A program made the position numbers and the translations under genes. Below the pieces are notes generated by a model, which saw only the letters and a list, made by a program, of their open reading frames with translations, did not search any database and was not told where the DNA came from. A DNA stretch of 64,000 nucleotides from Meconema thalassinum. Its lineage: Eukaryota; Arthropoda; Insecta; Orthoptera; Tettigoniidae. Location: assembly GCA_946902985.2 (NCBI GenBank), contig OX336392.1, positions 464,282,693-464,346,692 of the forward strand, in the 5' to 3' direction. Shown here in pieces: positions 1 to 9,966 of this stretch (positions are counted from its first letter, which is position 1; each line of letters starts with the position of its first letter).

Positions 1-30
1 AATGACAAGGAGGCACGCCTCATATTTCGA

Positions 31-663
31 TCCCCCAGGGGCTCACATCTTGTGGGCGTGGGTTGGCGACCACGGGGCCCCAGCTGAGTCCGGCATTGCT
101 TCCACTTACTTGTGCCGGGCTCCTCTCTGTCTTCTTTCCTGTCGACCTCACTTGGTCAACTCTTGTTCTCTTCTGACCCCGACGGTATTAGGGTATCCGA
201 GGCCTAGGGAGTCTCTTCCTTTCCCGCCTTAATTGGCCCTTGTCTCATCTTTTCTGATACCCTCCTTCTGCGAGGGGTCAGCCTTCTTTTTCTCTTCCTT
301 TTACCTCCTGCCTTGTGCTCTAGGCCCTTAAGGAGGCAGGGTGTGTGTAGCCCCACCACTTCTGGTGCACCCTAGATCATGCTACACCCTCAGGGGCTCA
401 CGGCTGGTGAGTTCGGGAGTCGGCGACCCCGAGGGATTCCTGAGCTGGGTCCGTTTTCCCCTTTTGTCCCTTCCCTTTGGGGCGGACCCTCTCCTCTCTC
501 CCCTCTCCTCTCCTCTCCTCTCCAATCCTCTCCTCTTTTCCTTATTAGTTAGTTTTAGTTTTAAGTTTACATTTCATTTTTCATCTTCACGATCACCCAC
601 ACCATCAGGGGCCGATAACCTAGATGTTAGGCCCCTTAAAACAACAATTATCATCATCATCAT
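31..663 (+). mobile_element. SINE-like retroposon, hybrid A/B subtype
   Basis: This copy inserted into the Gypsy remnant. The 10 bp TSD CATATTTCGA lies at 21-30 and 664-673. It has the full family 5' end (CCCCCAGGGGCTCAC) and the hairpin tail with (ATC)n at the 3' end. Its middle differs from both main subtypes: it keeps the CT-rich run of type B (near 490-540) and then joins the 3' part of type A, lacking both the type A central block and the type B array. Confidence 0.9.
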
Positions 664-1263
664 CATATTTCGAAACTAGAAGGAAAGCTAGACATTACAT
701 TCTCGTGGGAGAAACTGTATGCAAATATATCGATGCTAGACACACGAAGGTGCGAGTTGCTATTCCACCTGAACTTATTGTGCCACTAATTTGGTTAGTG
801 CACAAGAGCATAGGTCACGGAGGAGTTGACAAAACATACTATACCATGTTAGAAAAGTTCTATTGGGTTAACATGCGAGAGTCCATTACCATAGTGGTCA
901 GATCTTGTGAACTGAGTCAGAAAAACAAATACAACTCTGAACTATTGAAGGAACGACCTAAAGCAATTATTCCTACTAAACCACTGGAACTGTTTAGCCA
1001 GGATATTTTTGGACCTGCACCTAAAGGAGACAGGGGAAACCAATATGTACTAGTCACGATGGATGTGTTTTCCAAAGTTGTAATGCTTAATCCAATGCAA
1101 AAAGCCACAACGAAAACTGTTTTATACCACTTGGAGAGAAACATTATTCCTAAGTTGGGAAAACCAGAAAGACTTCTAACGGACCATGGAACGCAATTTA
1201 CCTCTGCAGAATTTCAAGGAGCGATGGATAGGTTGGATGTTGTTCACCTATTTTCATCAGTTC

Positions 1264-1915
1264 TGGGCTCCTCTCTGTCTTCTTTCCTGTCGACCTCACT
1301 TGGTCAACTCTTGTTCTCTTCTGACCCCGACGGTATTAGGGTATCCGAGGCCTAGGGAGTCTCTTCCTTTCCCGCCTTAATTGGCCCTTGTCTCATCTTT
1401 TCTGATACCCTCCTTCTGTGAGGGGTCAGCCTTCTTTTTCTCTTCCTTTTACCTCCTGCCTTGTGCTCTAGGCCCTTAAGGAGGCAGGGTGTATGTAGCC
1501 CCACCACTTCTGGTGCACCCTAGATAATGCTACACCCTCAGGGGCTCACGGCTGGTGAGTTCGGGAGTTGGCGACCCCGAGGGATTCCTGAGCTGGGTCC
1601 GTTTTCCCCTTTTGTCCCTTACGTTTGGGGCGGACTCTCTACTCTTTCACTTTCCTATATGCCTTTCATGGCCCTCCTTCCTTCCAAGTCCCTCAATCCG
1701 CCTTCTCCGAGGGTTGAGGGCATTTCTTTTCCTTCTGTCCTTTTATTTGCCTTATTCTCCTTTAGTTTCCATTTCTTCTTTAGTATGTAGGTTAGTAGTT
1801 AGTTTTAGTTTTAAGTTCGCTTTTCATTTTTCATCTTCACGATCTCCCAAACCATCAGGGGCCGATAGCCTAGATGTTAGGCCCCTTAAAACAACAATTA
1901 TCATCATCATCATCA
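1264..1915 (+). mobile_element. SINE-like retroposon type A, 5'-truncated
   Basis: This copy starts inside the family consensus (GGGCTCCTCTCTGTC) and ends in the hairpin tail plus (ATC)n. The TSD TCATCAGTTC lies at 1254-1263 and 1916-1925; its first bases overlap the ATC tail, so the exact length is uncertain. Precise insertion with 5' loss is typical of target-primed reverse transcription. It interrupts the Gypsy integrase just before the position of the catalytic acidic residue. Confidence 0.9.
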
Positions 1916-2470
1916 TCATCAGTTCGCAGCCCAGAGACAAATTCCATTCAAAGAACAATGCTTGAATTTTCTAAGTACATTCGCTTGTATAGTGCAGATA
2001 ATCATGCGAATTGGGTGAAGATTGTACCCCTAGTAGAATTTTGCATAAATAACACGAGACATGAGAGCACCAACGAAATTCCAGTTATGTTACACTTTGA
2101 GGAGAAACCCATACGACCCTGGAACGGAATCTTCAACATTCCGGAAGATGACGAACCACCGATGGACCAGGGAATCGAAGCAGCACGAGTCCAGCTAAAC
2201 AAAGCGGCCGAGAAGAGTTTAAAACGCTTGCAAGGGAAGAGATTTAGCGGCCCGCTACGAGAAGGTGACCTTGTATTAGTCAGGATTCCTGTGAAAGCAG
2301 ACGTACTGAAGAAGGTATACATCAAGTTCAGTAGCCTTTTTAGGGGACCGTTCAAGGTAGATACAGTCTACGGTAACAATTGCTACACGATCGTAAGGAT
2401 TGAAGACAACAGATCCATTGGAAAATTTAACCACTCCAAATTAAAAAGATTTTACCCTAAGATTCAGTAA

Positions 2471-3210
2471 GTAAATAAATTCAGTCCCAAGAACAGAGAA
2501 ACCAACTGTTATTAAAGAAAGTACAGGCTATACTTTACTTTAAATTGGCAACGGGGAATTGCGCCCGAATTTATTTAAGGCCAATACCAAAGATCCCGTC
2601 TGTATATGAACTGGGACCCAGGAAAAATAAAAGAACGAATTAAAATCTTTTATTCCTTAAAATTCGTGAGATATGGAAAACCTGAGTTGAAATAGTGAAA
2701 TACTATGCATCATTAATAATTAAACAATTACGGAAGGCAAGAAGGAACTATTTAAATATGGTTGTATATTTATTATCTGAATGTAGGGAGGCCTACATTG
2801 TAAGAGTGCGTCACGCCGTGAGGAGTGAGAGAAACGTCATGAAGGAGGAGAAGGGATCAAGGCTGAGGACACACTGAGGGAGGAGAAGTTTATGGAGTTA
2901 CGTCACACCGCAAGAGGGGAGGCAGAGCGAGGAACTTGCCGTACGCAGAGGGCAAGAGCGAGGAGTTCTTTCCAAATTGAGATCGCGACGAGACAAGACC
3001 GTGAGTGGAGAAACTAGTAGTTGTTCAGAATAGTGCTACGCATCACGAAGTTGGGAAAGACGAGTGTGGAGTACAGAAGGCTGTGACTTGCAGAGCAAGG
3101 AACATTCTAAGCAGACCAGCACAGCATATAGACCACTGATCTTGAAACACAGCTTGATATTACAGTATTGATTTGACGGGAAGTTTCAACTGAATAAACT
3201 ATTACAGTAT
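2471..3210. other. Non-coding stretch after the Gypsy remnant
   Basis: No gene is seen. It may be the 3' non-coding part or LTR of the Gypsy element, but no repeat partner was found to prove it. The 15-mer ATTGGCAACGGGGAA at about 2544 recurs in the same orientation at about 8395. The stretch 2800-3000 is purine-rich with no ORF of note. Confidence 0.4.
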
Positions 3211-3212
3211 TA

Positions 3213-3615
3213 GCCCAGTCAAATGGTAGTTTTGACCAAAAAAAATTAGGGTAGAAGGTTTCTCGACGGATTCTTATGTTTTTCGGTGTGCTGAATCCGA
3301 ATCTGAAGTTTGCCAACAAAAAAATGACGGCTTCACAGTGAAAATCGCAAAATAAACTAAAAATTTAGGACTTTTTTCACAAAATTGCTTATAAGTTGAA
3401 AAATATTCAACCTAGTGAATTTCTCATTATTTACAAAATTAAAGTAGACAAAATTTATTTCAAAATGCACTGGGCACTTTTAGTTTTTGAGTGCAGGGTA
3501 CCGCCGCTAGAGCGAGCTGAAAAAGAGCGACGTTTTGGCACTTAGGCGAAATCGACAGAAACTCATCGTGTTTCCTCCATGAATACCTGTTTTATTCATG
3601 TTCTATGGTGGTAAC
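3213..3615 (+). repeat. Left long terminal inverted repeat
   Basis: Its reverse complement matches 7828-8265 with scattered mismatches and small gaps. Shared strings include CGGATTCTTATGTTTTTCGG near 3270 and TTTATTCATGTTCTATGGTG near 3592. Confidence 0.85.
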
Positions 3616-3639
3616 ATGATTGAAAGTTCGTTGTAAAAA

Positions 3640-6400
3640 ATGTTGATCATCATCATCATCATTTCCCCTTATCCAGCTCCTGCCGGGTCGGGGTATTAAT
3701 GGCACTTCTCCACTTTCCCCTTTTCTTCCACAATTCTTCCTCCACGATCTTGTCCCAGTCCAGATTTCTTTTTCTCACGCTGTTCTTCACTGAATCGATC
3801 CACCTTGTTCTAGGTCTTCCCCTTGCTCTCTTACCCTTGCACTTGGCCTCCAGCATCTGTCTTTGTATTCTATTTCCCTCCATCCTCTTTACATGTCCAA
3901 ACCACCTTAGTTTATCCTTCTCAATTCTCTAATTTAGTTTTCCCATCCCAACTTCCTTCCTAACATCCTCATTCCTCAATCTGTCTTTCCTTGTCTTTCC
4001 CATCATACTTCTTAGGAATTTCATTTCACTGGCTTGGATTCTACTCTCTTGTCTGCTTGTCAGGGTCCAAGTCTCAGCTGCATAAGTTAATATGGGTACA
4101 TAGTATACTTTATACATTACCTCCTTGCTTTTCCTTGGTATTTCCTTATCCCAAACAAGTTTTCTTACACTTTGATAGAATGCATTGCTTTGCTGTACCC
4201 TCCTGCCAATCTCCATGTCCAACCTACCAGTTTGCATCAATTCACTTCCTAGGTATTTAAACGTGTCCACAATTTCCAAACTCTGACTTCCAATTTTCAC
4301 AGTGCATTTTCCTTGTCTTTTCCCTCTTGTCATCACCATGGTCTTGCTTTTCTCTATACTGATTTTCAGGCCGTACTTCTGAATATTTTCGTTCAGTGCA
4401 TCTAGTTGTTTTTGCACTTCTTCGGTGTTCCTTCCCCCAGACCACAATATCGTCTGCAAATAATAGTAACTTCATTTCTTTATGTCCATATGCTCCCTTT
4501 GTTTCCTTGACAATTTCATCCATTACCATTACGAACAAAAGAGGTGACAGCACACTCCCCTGTCTTAGTCAGTCTTGTTCCTAAACCAATCTGTCTTTCC
4601 AACTGGGGTCAGTACCCTGCTAACACAGTTGTTGTACATTGCTTGCACCATTTCCAACATTTCTTTTCCCAGTGTCTTCTTAACCATGGTTTCCCATACC
4701 TTCTCTCTGGGGACACTATCATATGCCTTTTCTAGATCTATGAAAGTCATGACCAAATCTTCTCCATATTCCCAGTTCTTTTCCATCACCTGCCTCAAGC
4801 TAAAGATTGGGTGCACTGTGGATCTTCCACTCCTGAAGCCATACTGTTCTTCTTGCAACTCTCCTTCCACCTTTCTTCTCATTCTTCTTTCTAATATCCT
4901 TTCTAGTATTTTTACTATCTGTGATATGAGGGTGATCCCTCTATAGTTATCACACACTTTCTTGTCCCCTTTCTTAAACCCTGGTATTATTAGCCCTTTC
5001 TCCCAGTCTTCTGGTACACCTTTTTCACTAGCTTTGTAGTAACTCTTTCTTTCCTCTTACTTCTTAGAAGTCCATACAGCATCCTTTTACTGCCACTTAC
5101 ATCTGTTTCCATTCTTCGTGTAAATTCTTCCCAACTTTTCTTCTTTTCTTCTCCTGCCACTTTCTTACACCCCCGTTTGTTGTCGTGATACTTCCTTTTG
5201 CTTTCTTCTGTTTGATCTCGGTTCCATTCTTTCCATGCAGACTTCTTTTCTTTCACTGCTTTCCACACTTCCTCATTCCACCACGGTGTCTCCTTCTCTT
5301 TCACTCTTGTTGACGTCCTTCCACAAGCACTCTCTGCTGCACCAGAAAATGCCTTTTTAAAGTGAGACCATTCCTCTTTTACGTTTTCCACTTCAGTAAC
5401 TGGGATGTATTGCTTCAATCTCTCCTGAAAATCTTCCTGTACAATTTTGTCTTTCAATTTCCATACTTTTATTTTACTTTCTCTGATCTCCTTTAGGTTT
5501 TCCAATTCTTCCCATCTAAATTTTGCCACCACAGCTCTATGGTCCCCATCAAATGCTTCTCCTGGTAAAGCTGTCACATCTATCAGCTTTCTGCGATTTG
5601 TCCTTTCCACCAGAAAGTAGTCAATTACTGATTTTGTTCTTCTATCACCCCACCCATATCTCGTAATGTTCCTGCTGTTTTTCTTCCGAAACCATTAATT
5701 ACCTACTATCAGTCCATTCCTTTCACAAAAGTTTACAAGTTCCTCTCCTTCCCGGTTCTTTTTCCCATATCCATAAGGTCCAATGACTTCTTCCTTTCCT
5801 TGTCTCTCGTTTCCGACTTGTGCATTCATATCTCCCATGATTACCACTTCTACATCTGAAATTACTCTTTCTACATCCTCCAGGAATACTTCAATATCTT
5901 CTTCTCTGTTTCCAGTCTGTGGTGCATACACTTGTATGAAGTCCATCATGTCATTCTTCATCTTCATTCTAATTTTCATTATTCTGTCACTCACACACTC
6001 TACCACTTCAACATACTCCTCCAGTTGTTTCGAGTTTATCTGTCCCACGCCATTTTTTGCCTCTTGGCCACCACTCCAGTATAATGTATATTCTTTCCTC
6101 AATTTCTTCCTTCCTTTACCTTTCCATTTCACTTTACTCATCCCCATCATTCCAACCTTCTCACTCCACCGTTCCGAAGTCCATCTTCTCTGCTGCAGAT
6201 TCCGTTGAGGTCTTCGCACGTAACCCTGTGCACGCGGCCTATGTTATACCCCATAGGACTGGGTCCTCACCAGAACTTAGCCAGTACTGTAGTTCCATGG
6301 TATATTACAGTACCGTTGCCCACCCCCGCGACGTGGACGCGCCTGGCAAGAATTATTCATGTAGCCAATTACGATTGACTCATGGACCGGGTTAAGGAGA
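3640..6400 (-). mobile_element. Dead non-LTR retrotransposon (endonuclease plus reverse transcriptase)
   Basis: Coding is on the minus strand from about 6219 down to 3659, broken into at least five reading-frame segments (6219-5695, 5610-4990, 4957-4565, 4553-4257, 4459-3929 and 3883-3659). Visible motifs are QVYAPQTG and GDMNAQVG of an AP-type endonuclease, then YGFRSGRST, FIDLEKAYDSVP and LLLFADDIVVWG of the reverse transcriptase. The C-terminal tail ends in GRPRTRWIDSV, as in many insect elements of this type. The 3' end is (ATG)n in the sense direction, at about 3643-3661. The 5' boundary is uncertain, between 6220 and 6470, and no TSD was identified. The element resembles the one at 30.9-35.0 kb in organisation. 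It is thoroughly inactivated. Confidence 0.85.
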
Positions 6401-6938
6401 TGTCTAAATCCAGCCTCCAAGTTAATGTGGAGTATGTCTATCTGTACTTATCCACCTAATTCTAAAGTGTGAAATTGATGAGGTGAGTAATTAATGTAAA
6501 ACAGTTTTTGTGATTTTTCACTCGACATCTCACCATGTCACACATATCTCACACATTCCTAAAGAGATATATTTAATATATTGATAGTGTGAAACCGGAG
6601 TATTTCCCCTTTGTGTGAAATGTTCACCCTCAAGCCCTCAATAGAAAGGGTCCCTTTTTTGCCGACAAATCTGTCCTTGACAGGTCCCCCTCCATGCCTC
6701 CGGCCAACTCCTCTGCCATTCGAGTTTAGTTTAGTTTAGTTTGCTCTCTCCTCCTCGTGGGACAGCTAAGCGTTCTTCTTCGGGTTTCTGCCGTTCGTTC
6801 AGTGTTTTCAATTGAACTAATGTTGTTATTATTGAATATGTGAGGGACGAAAATGTCGCGTCGTGAATGTGCAATTTGTGAGGAGCCTCTGGATGATCAG
6901 ACTCGAACTTTCTTTCAAACGACAAGAACAAGAGTAGA

Positions 6939-7657
6939 TTCATAGAGCTCCTCAGGAGTAGACGGAGTGAGGCAGGGATTGAATCACGACAAGCTGATGC
7001 CCTCATCATAAGAACAGCTCAATCCATAGCTTCCACGCATGGCACAGTTGCAGTAGTGGTGGGAGAAGATGTTGACCTTCTCGTCATCATGATAGGCAAC
7101 CGCACTTCTCCTAGCATGTTCTTCCTGAAACCAGGAAAAGGAAAAGTACCACTGACGCTATATAGCCCTGGCAGCTCGCTAGAGGAGCCTCTGAGCCACC
7201 ATATTTTATTCCTCCACGCTGTCAGTGGTTGTGACTCCACATCCGCCATGTTCAACCATGGTAAGACGAAACTCTTGAAGACCCTCAAGGTGAACCCAGA
7301 TCTTGTAAACTACCTTGAGCATTACATGGACCCCATAGCACAAGTCGAGGAGCTTGTGAAGGTTGGCGAAAAATTTCTAGTGGCCCACCATACCACTCGT
7401 CTAAACGAACTGAGGTAGAAGCTGTACCTCAGTACAGCATATAATGTCACCGGAAACATGGCCTCGATCCCTCCCACTGAAGCTGCAGCCCCTATTTCAC
7501 TGGGTTTTGAACAGTTTTCCAACTAGACACCTCAAAGTATTGTGTACAATATGTACAATTTTCTAGTGCACTTACTGACCGATAGCAATCAACAGGGGCC
7601 TTCTCCTCGGCAACCGGAGGCTGCTCCATCGAGGCCAAAAAGGAGGAAGCTCAACTA
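6939..7657 (+). pseudogene. FEN/PIN-like nuclease-domain gene remnant inside the long-TIR transposon
   Basis: An open frame runs from 6939 (FIELLRSRRSEAG) to an in-frame TAG at 7416-7418 and then continues in the same frame to 7528. Two motifs stand out: VVVGEDVDLLVIM and FLHAVSGCDSTSAMFN. Their spacing and the GED.D and GCD patterns recall the metal-binding Asp motifs of FEN1/XPG or PIN-fold nucleases. Related uncharacterised proteins are common in arthropod and cnidarian genomes, often in repeats; that is recall, not a search result. A short upstream ORF at 6854 (MSRRECAICEEPLDD, with a CxxC) may be the N-terminus, split off by a frame change near 6935. A basic tail (PSRPKRRKLN) ends at 7657 in another frame. 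Confidence 0.6.
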
Positions 7658-7827
7658 AAGAATTGAAATTAATTGTAATGTATTAATAGTTAATTGCTAT
7701 TACATTCCTTTTCATTATATTCATTTCATTTAATTTTTGACATAAATAATAAAACGGCTTGATCGGTCCTTTATGAATTCCTACCACTCCGAGGGCAATG
7801 TTTTTCAAGAGCTCCGTATTCTTTTAA

Positions 7828-8265
7828 CCACCATAGAACATGAATAAAACACGTATTCATGGAGGAAACACGATAAGAAAGCGTCTGGGGCTTGTTAGGG
7901 CTGAGTTTCTCTCGTTTTTCCCTAATTGCCAAAAAAGTTGCTCCTTTTCAGCGCGCTCTAGCGGCGGTGCCCTGAACTCAAAAATAAAAGTGACCAGTGA
8001 ATTTGAAGAAAATTTTGGCTACTTTAATATTGTAAATAGTGAGAAATTCACTAGGATGCATACTTTTCAACTTATAAGCGATTTTGTGAAAAACGTCCGA
8101 AATTTTTAGATTTTTTGTGATTTTCACTGTGAAGCCGTCATTTTTTTTTGTTGGCAAACTTCAGATTCGGATTCAGCACACCGAAAAACATAAGAATCCG
8201 TCGAGAAACCTTCTACCCTATTTTTTTTTTTGAAACAGGCACTTCTAAGCACCAAATGACTGGGC
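7828..8265 (-). repeat. Right long terminal inverted repeat
   Basis: This is the inverted partner of 3213-3615. It is slightly longer because of indels in the T-rich and A-rich parts. The open frame at 7840-8109 inside it is a by-product of the repeat and has no recognisable domain. Confidence 0.85.
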
Positions 8266-8267
8266 TA

Positions 8268-9952
8268 TATATCAAAAACAAAGCTATAATACATCGCATG
8301 CAGACAGATGCAGAAGTCTCACTTCTACAGAAGAGCTTCATTATTTCTGCAATTTAATTCATACTTGGAAATTATACAGAATGCAGTTCGTGAATTGGCA
8401 ACGGGGAAGTTATAAAAGTCTCATCATTAAAATGAGTATGACCACGTGCTAAGGTGCACATCATAGGGAAGTAGAAGCTACAAAAATGAAGAGTTGAATC
8501 CAGAATTCCACAACATGGAAGGCGCAGCGGAACATCTACGCGATGCGCAAAATTACAGAACAAATCTCTACTTCTTAATACGAAGTCATATACATCCAGT
8601 ATACTCTCAAAGACTTTTATGAAACAAACGAATTTCAACCTTGAGAAGTGATGTCGGTGCAGTGATGGGGTATCGCAAGAAGATCCAGACAACGTGCGGG
8701 AGACGAGCGAGGGAGTGCGGACGAGACATGCTGTTTCACGGCGAGGTCGCTAACCCGGTTATGTCACTGACCTTGTTCCACTGGGAGAGATGTCCAGCTG
8801 GCCCCGTCACAAGCGGTCTGCATAGCTGTGGGCGGTGCGCTCACAAACACTTTTGGCTTGCCAGACGAGACATGGTACATCTAAGACCGTCTTCAACTCA
8901 AGGTAGAGAAGAGATTGATTTATATTTGGTAGAATTGTAGTCTGTGTTTACCCTAATTGACCAACCGTATAATTTTTGTCATTGTATTTAAAATTGTGTA
9001 GATTTTGATCTAGTATTTTTCGTATTTTCTTAGGAGTCTTTTTTGTTCATTGAAATTTTCCGTCACTTGGACGAAATTTTATTTGCGTAGCGCAGTTGTT
9101 AACGTTAAAATCATTTCAATATAAAATCGTTCAGAATTATAGATATTTGCGTTGAATTAAATAAGTCTGTTTTATGCGCAGCGATGGAACGTATATTGAA
9201 CAATTTAAGTACCGTATATTCAAAAAGTTATGTCACGAAGTGTCAAATATTTCGACAACTCATGATGTTGATTCGAGTGTCAGAAATTTATTTTCAACCA
9301 ATTGTGAACAAATTGAATTGTTGTTACACGAGACAAAATCTGATAAAGGATAGTCCAAATACTTGATAGATAATTAAACCAATGAATACCAAATTCACTG
9401 TAATGAAACAGATAGATATGTAGATCTATGCTGTAACGTGATAAGCCATATTTCCTAGTAACAAAGGTATTTCAAGAACCTTTATATACATATATATGTG
9501 TCCAATAAAACATTTAGAGCATTAAAAAGCCTAGATAAATTTGTTAAACAAATATTCCACGAAGATAGTTAAGGCTTAAATATTTTCACGAAAGGAAGAC
9601 ACACTTATATCATTTGTTAAATATGAATTCTTGCTGATAATTTTTGAAAGTTGCAATAATGTAAAACTGAATTTAAATACGTGAAAAGGAGTTAGGAAAG
9701 TTAAATCACAGGGTGATATAAAAGTAACTGTACAGAAGTGAAGTTATAGGCACGATGAGATTTTGTATAAGGATAGAGGAGATTGTTAAAGTTTGTTTCT
9801 TGAACAATATTCACAATGGACGTGGATATCTAATAAAGTTACTAATTTTCTTTGCATGGAGTCAGAAAATGCATTGAAGTGGGAGTTTAGATTTGAAATA
9901 CCGTGCAAGAAAGGAATAGTAGACGTAAATGAGTTACGTATTTTCACGAAAG
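8268..9952. other. AT-rich non-coding stretch
   Basis: No coding region or known repeat end is recognised. A GC-richer patch at 8690-8900 has an open frame of 99 codons (8641-8940) without a recognisable domain. The 15-mer ATTGGCAACGGGGAA at about 8395 also occurs near 2544. From about 8940 onward the sequence is AT-rich and featureless up to the SINE-like cluster. Confidence 0.4.
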
Positions 9953-9966
9953 GAGACTGAGGAGTC

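Larger units (their letters stand above)
2..2470 (+). pseudogene. Ty3/Gypsy pol remnant (integrase), split by two SINE-like insertions
   Basis: The coding pieces are 2-30, 674-1263 and 1926-2470. They read as the C-terminal part of a Gypsy polyprotein: an HHCC-like zinc segment (around 795-920), the integrase core with an Asp in FSQDIFGP near 1000 and an Asp in LLTDHGTQF near 1180, then a C-terminal tail ending at 2470. Removing each insert plus one TSD restores the frame across both junctions. Two active-site changes are visible by comparison with the 49-53 kb element. The zinc segment reads CELSQ where CxxC is expected, so one Cys is Ser. The position of the catalytic Glu is Gln (codon 1949-1951). 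Both suggest an integrase that was already inactive. The 5' part of the element lies outside the window, and no LTR is recognised downstream. Confidence 0.85.
3213..8265 (+). mobile_element. DNA transposon with ~0.4 kb terminal inverted repeats, TA flanks
   Basis: The ends read GCCCAGTCAAATGG at left and CCAAATGACTGGGC at right, and each is flanked by TA (3211-3212 and 8266-8267). The inverted similarity continues inward for about 400 bases on each side. Inside lie a LINE that inserted later (about 3640-6400) and a decayed FEN/PIN-like coding region (6939-7657) close to the right inverted repeat. Without the LINE the element would be about 2.3 kb. The superfamily is not recognised. The TA flank alone suggests a Tc1/mariner-like cut site, but no DDE transposase is visible, so this may be a non-autonomous or composite element. 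Confidence 0.65.

Noticed and set aside
641..670. Ile/Ser-rich peptide runs at the ends of many ORFs
   Set aside because: They are translations of the (ATC)n microsatellite at the retroposon tails.
624..1355. Single 243-codon protein spanning 624-1355
   Set aside because: The ORF starts in one SINE-like copy and ends in another. Only 674-1263 is Gypsy sequence.
3659..3883. Separate small basic protein at 3659-3883 (minus)
   Set aside because: It is the C-terminal tail of the dead LINE in a shifted frame.
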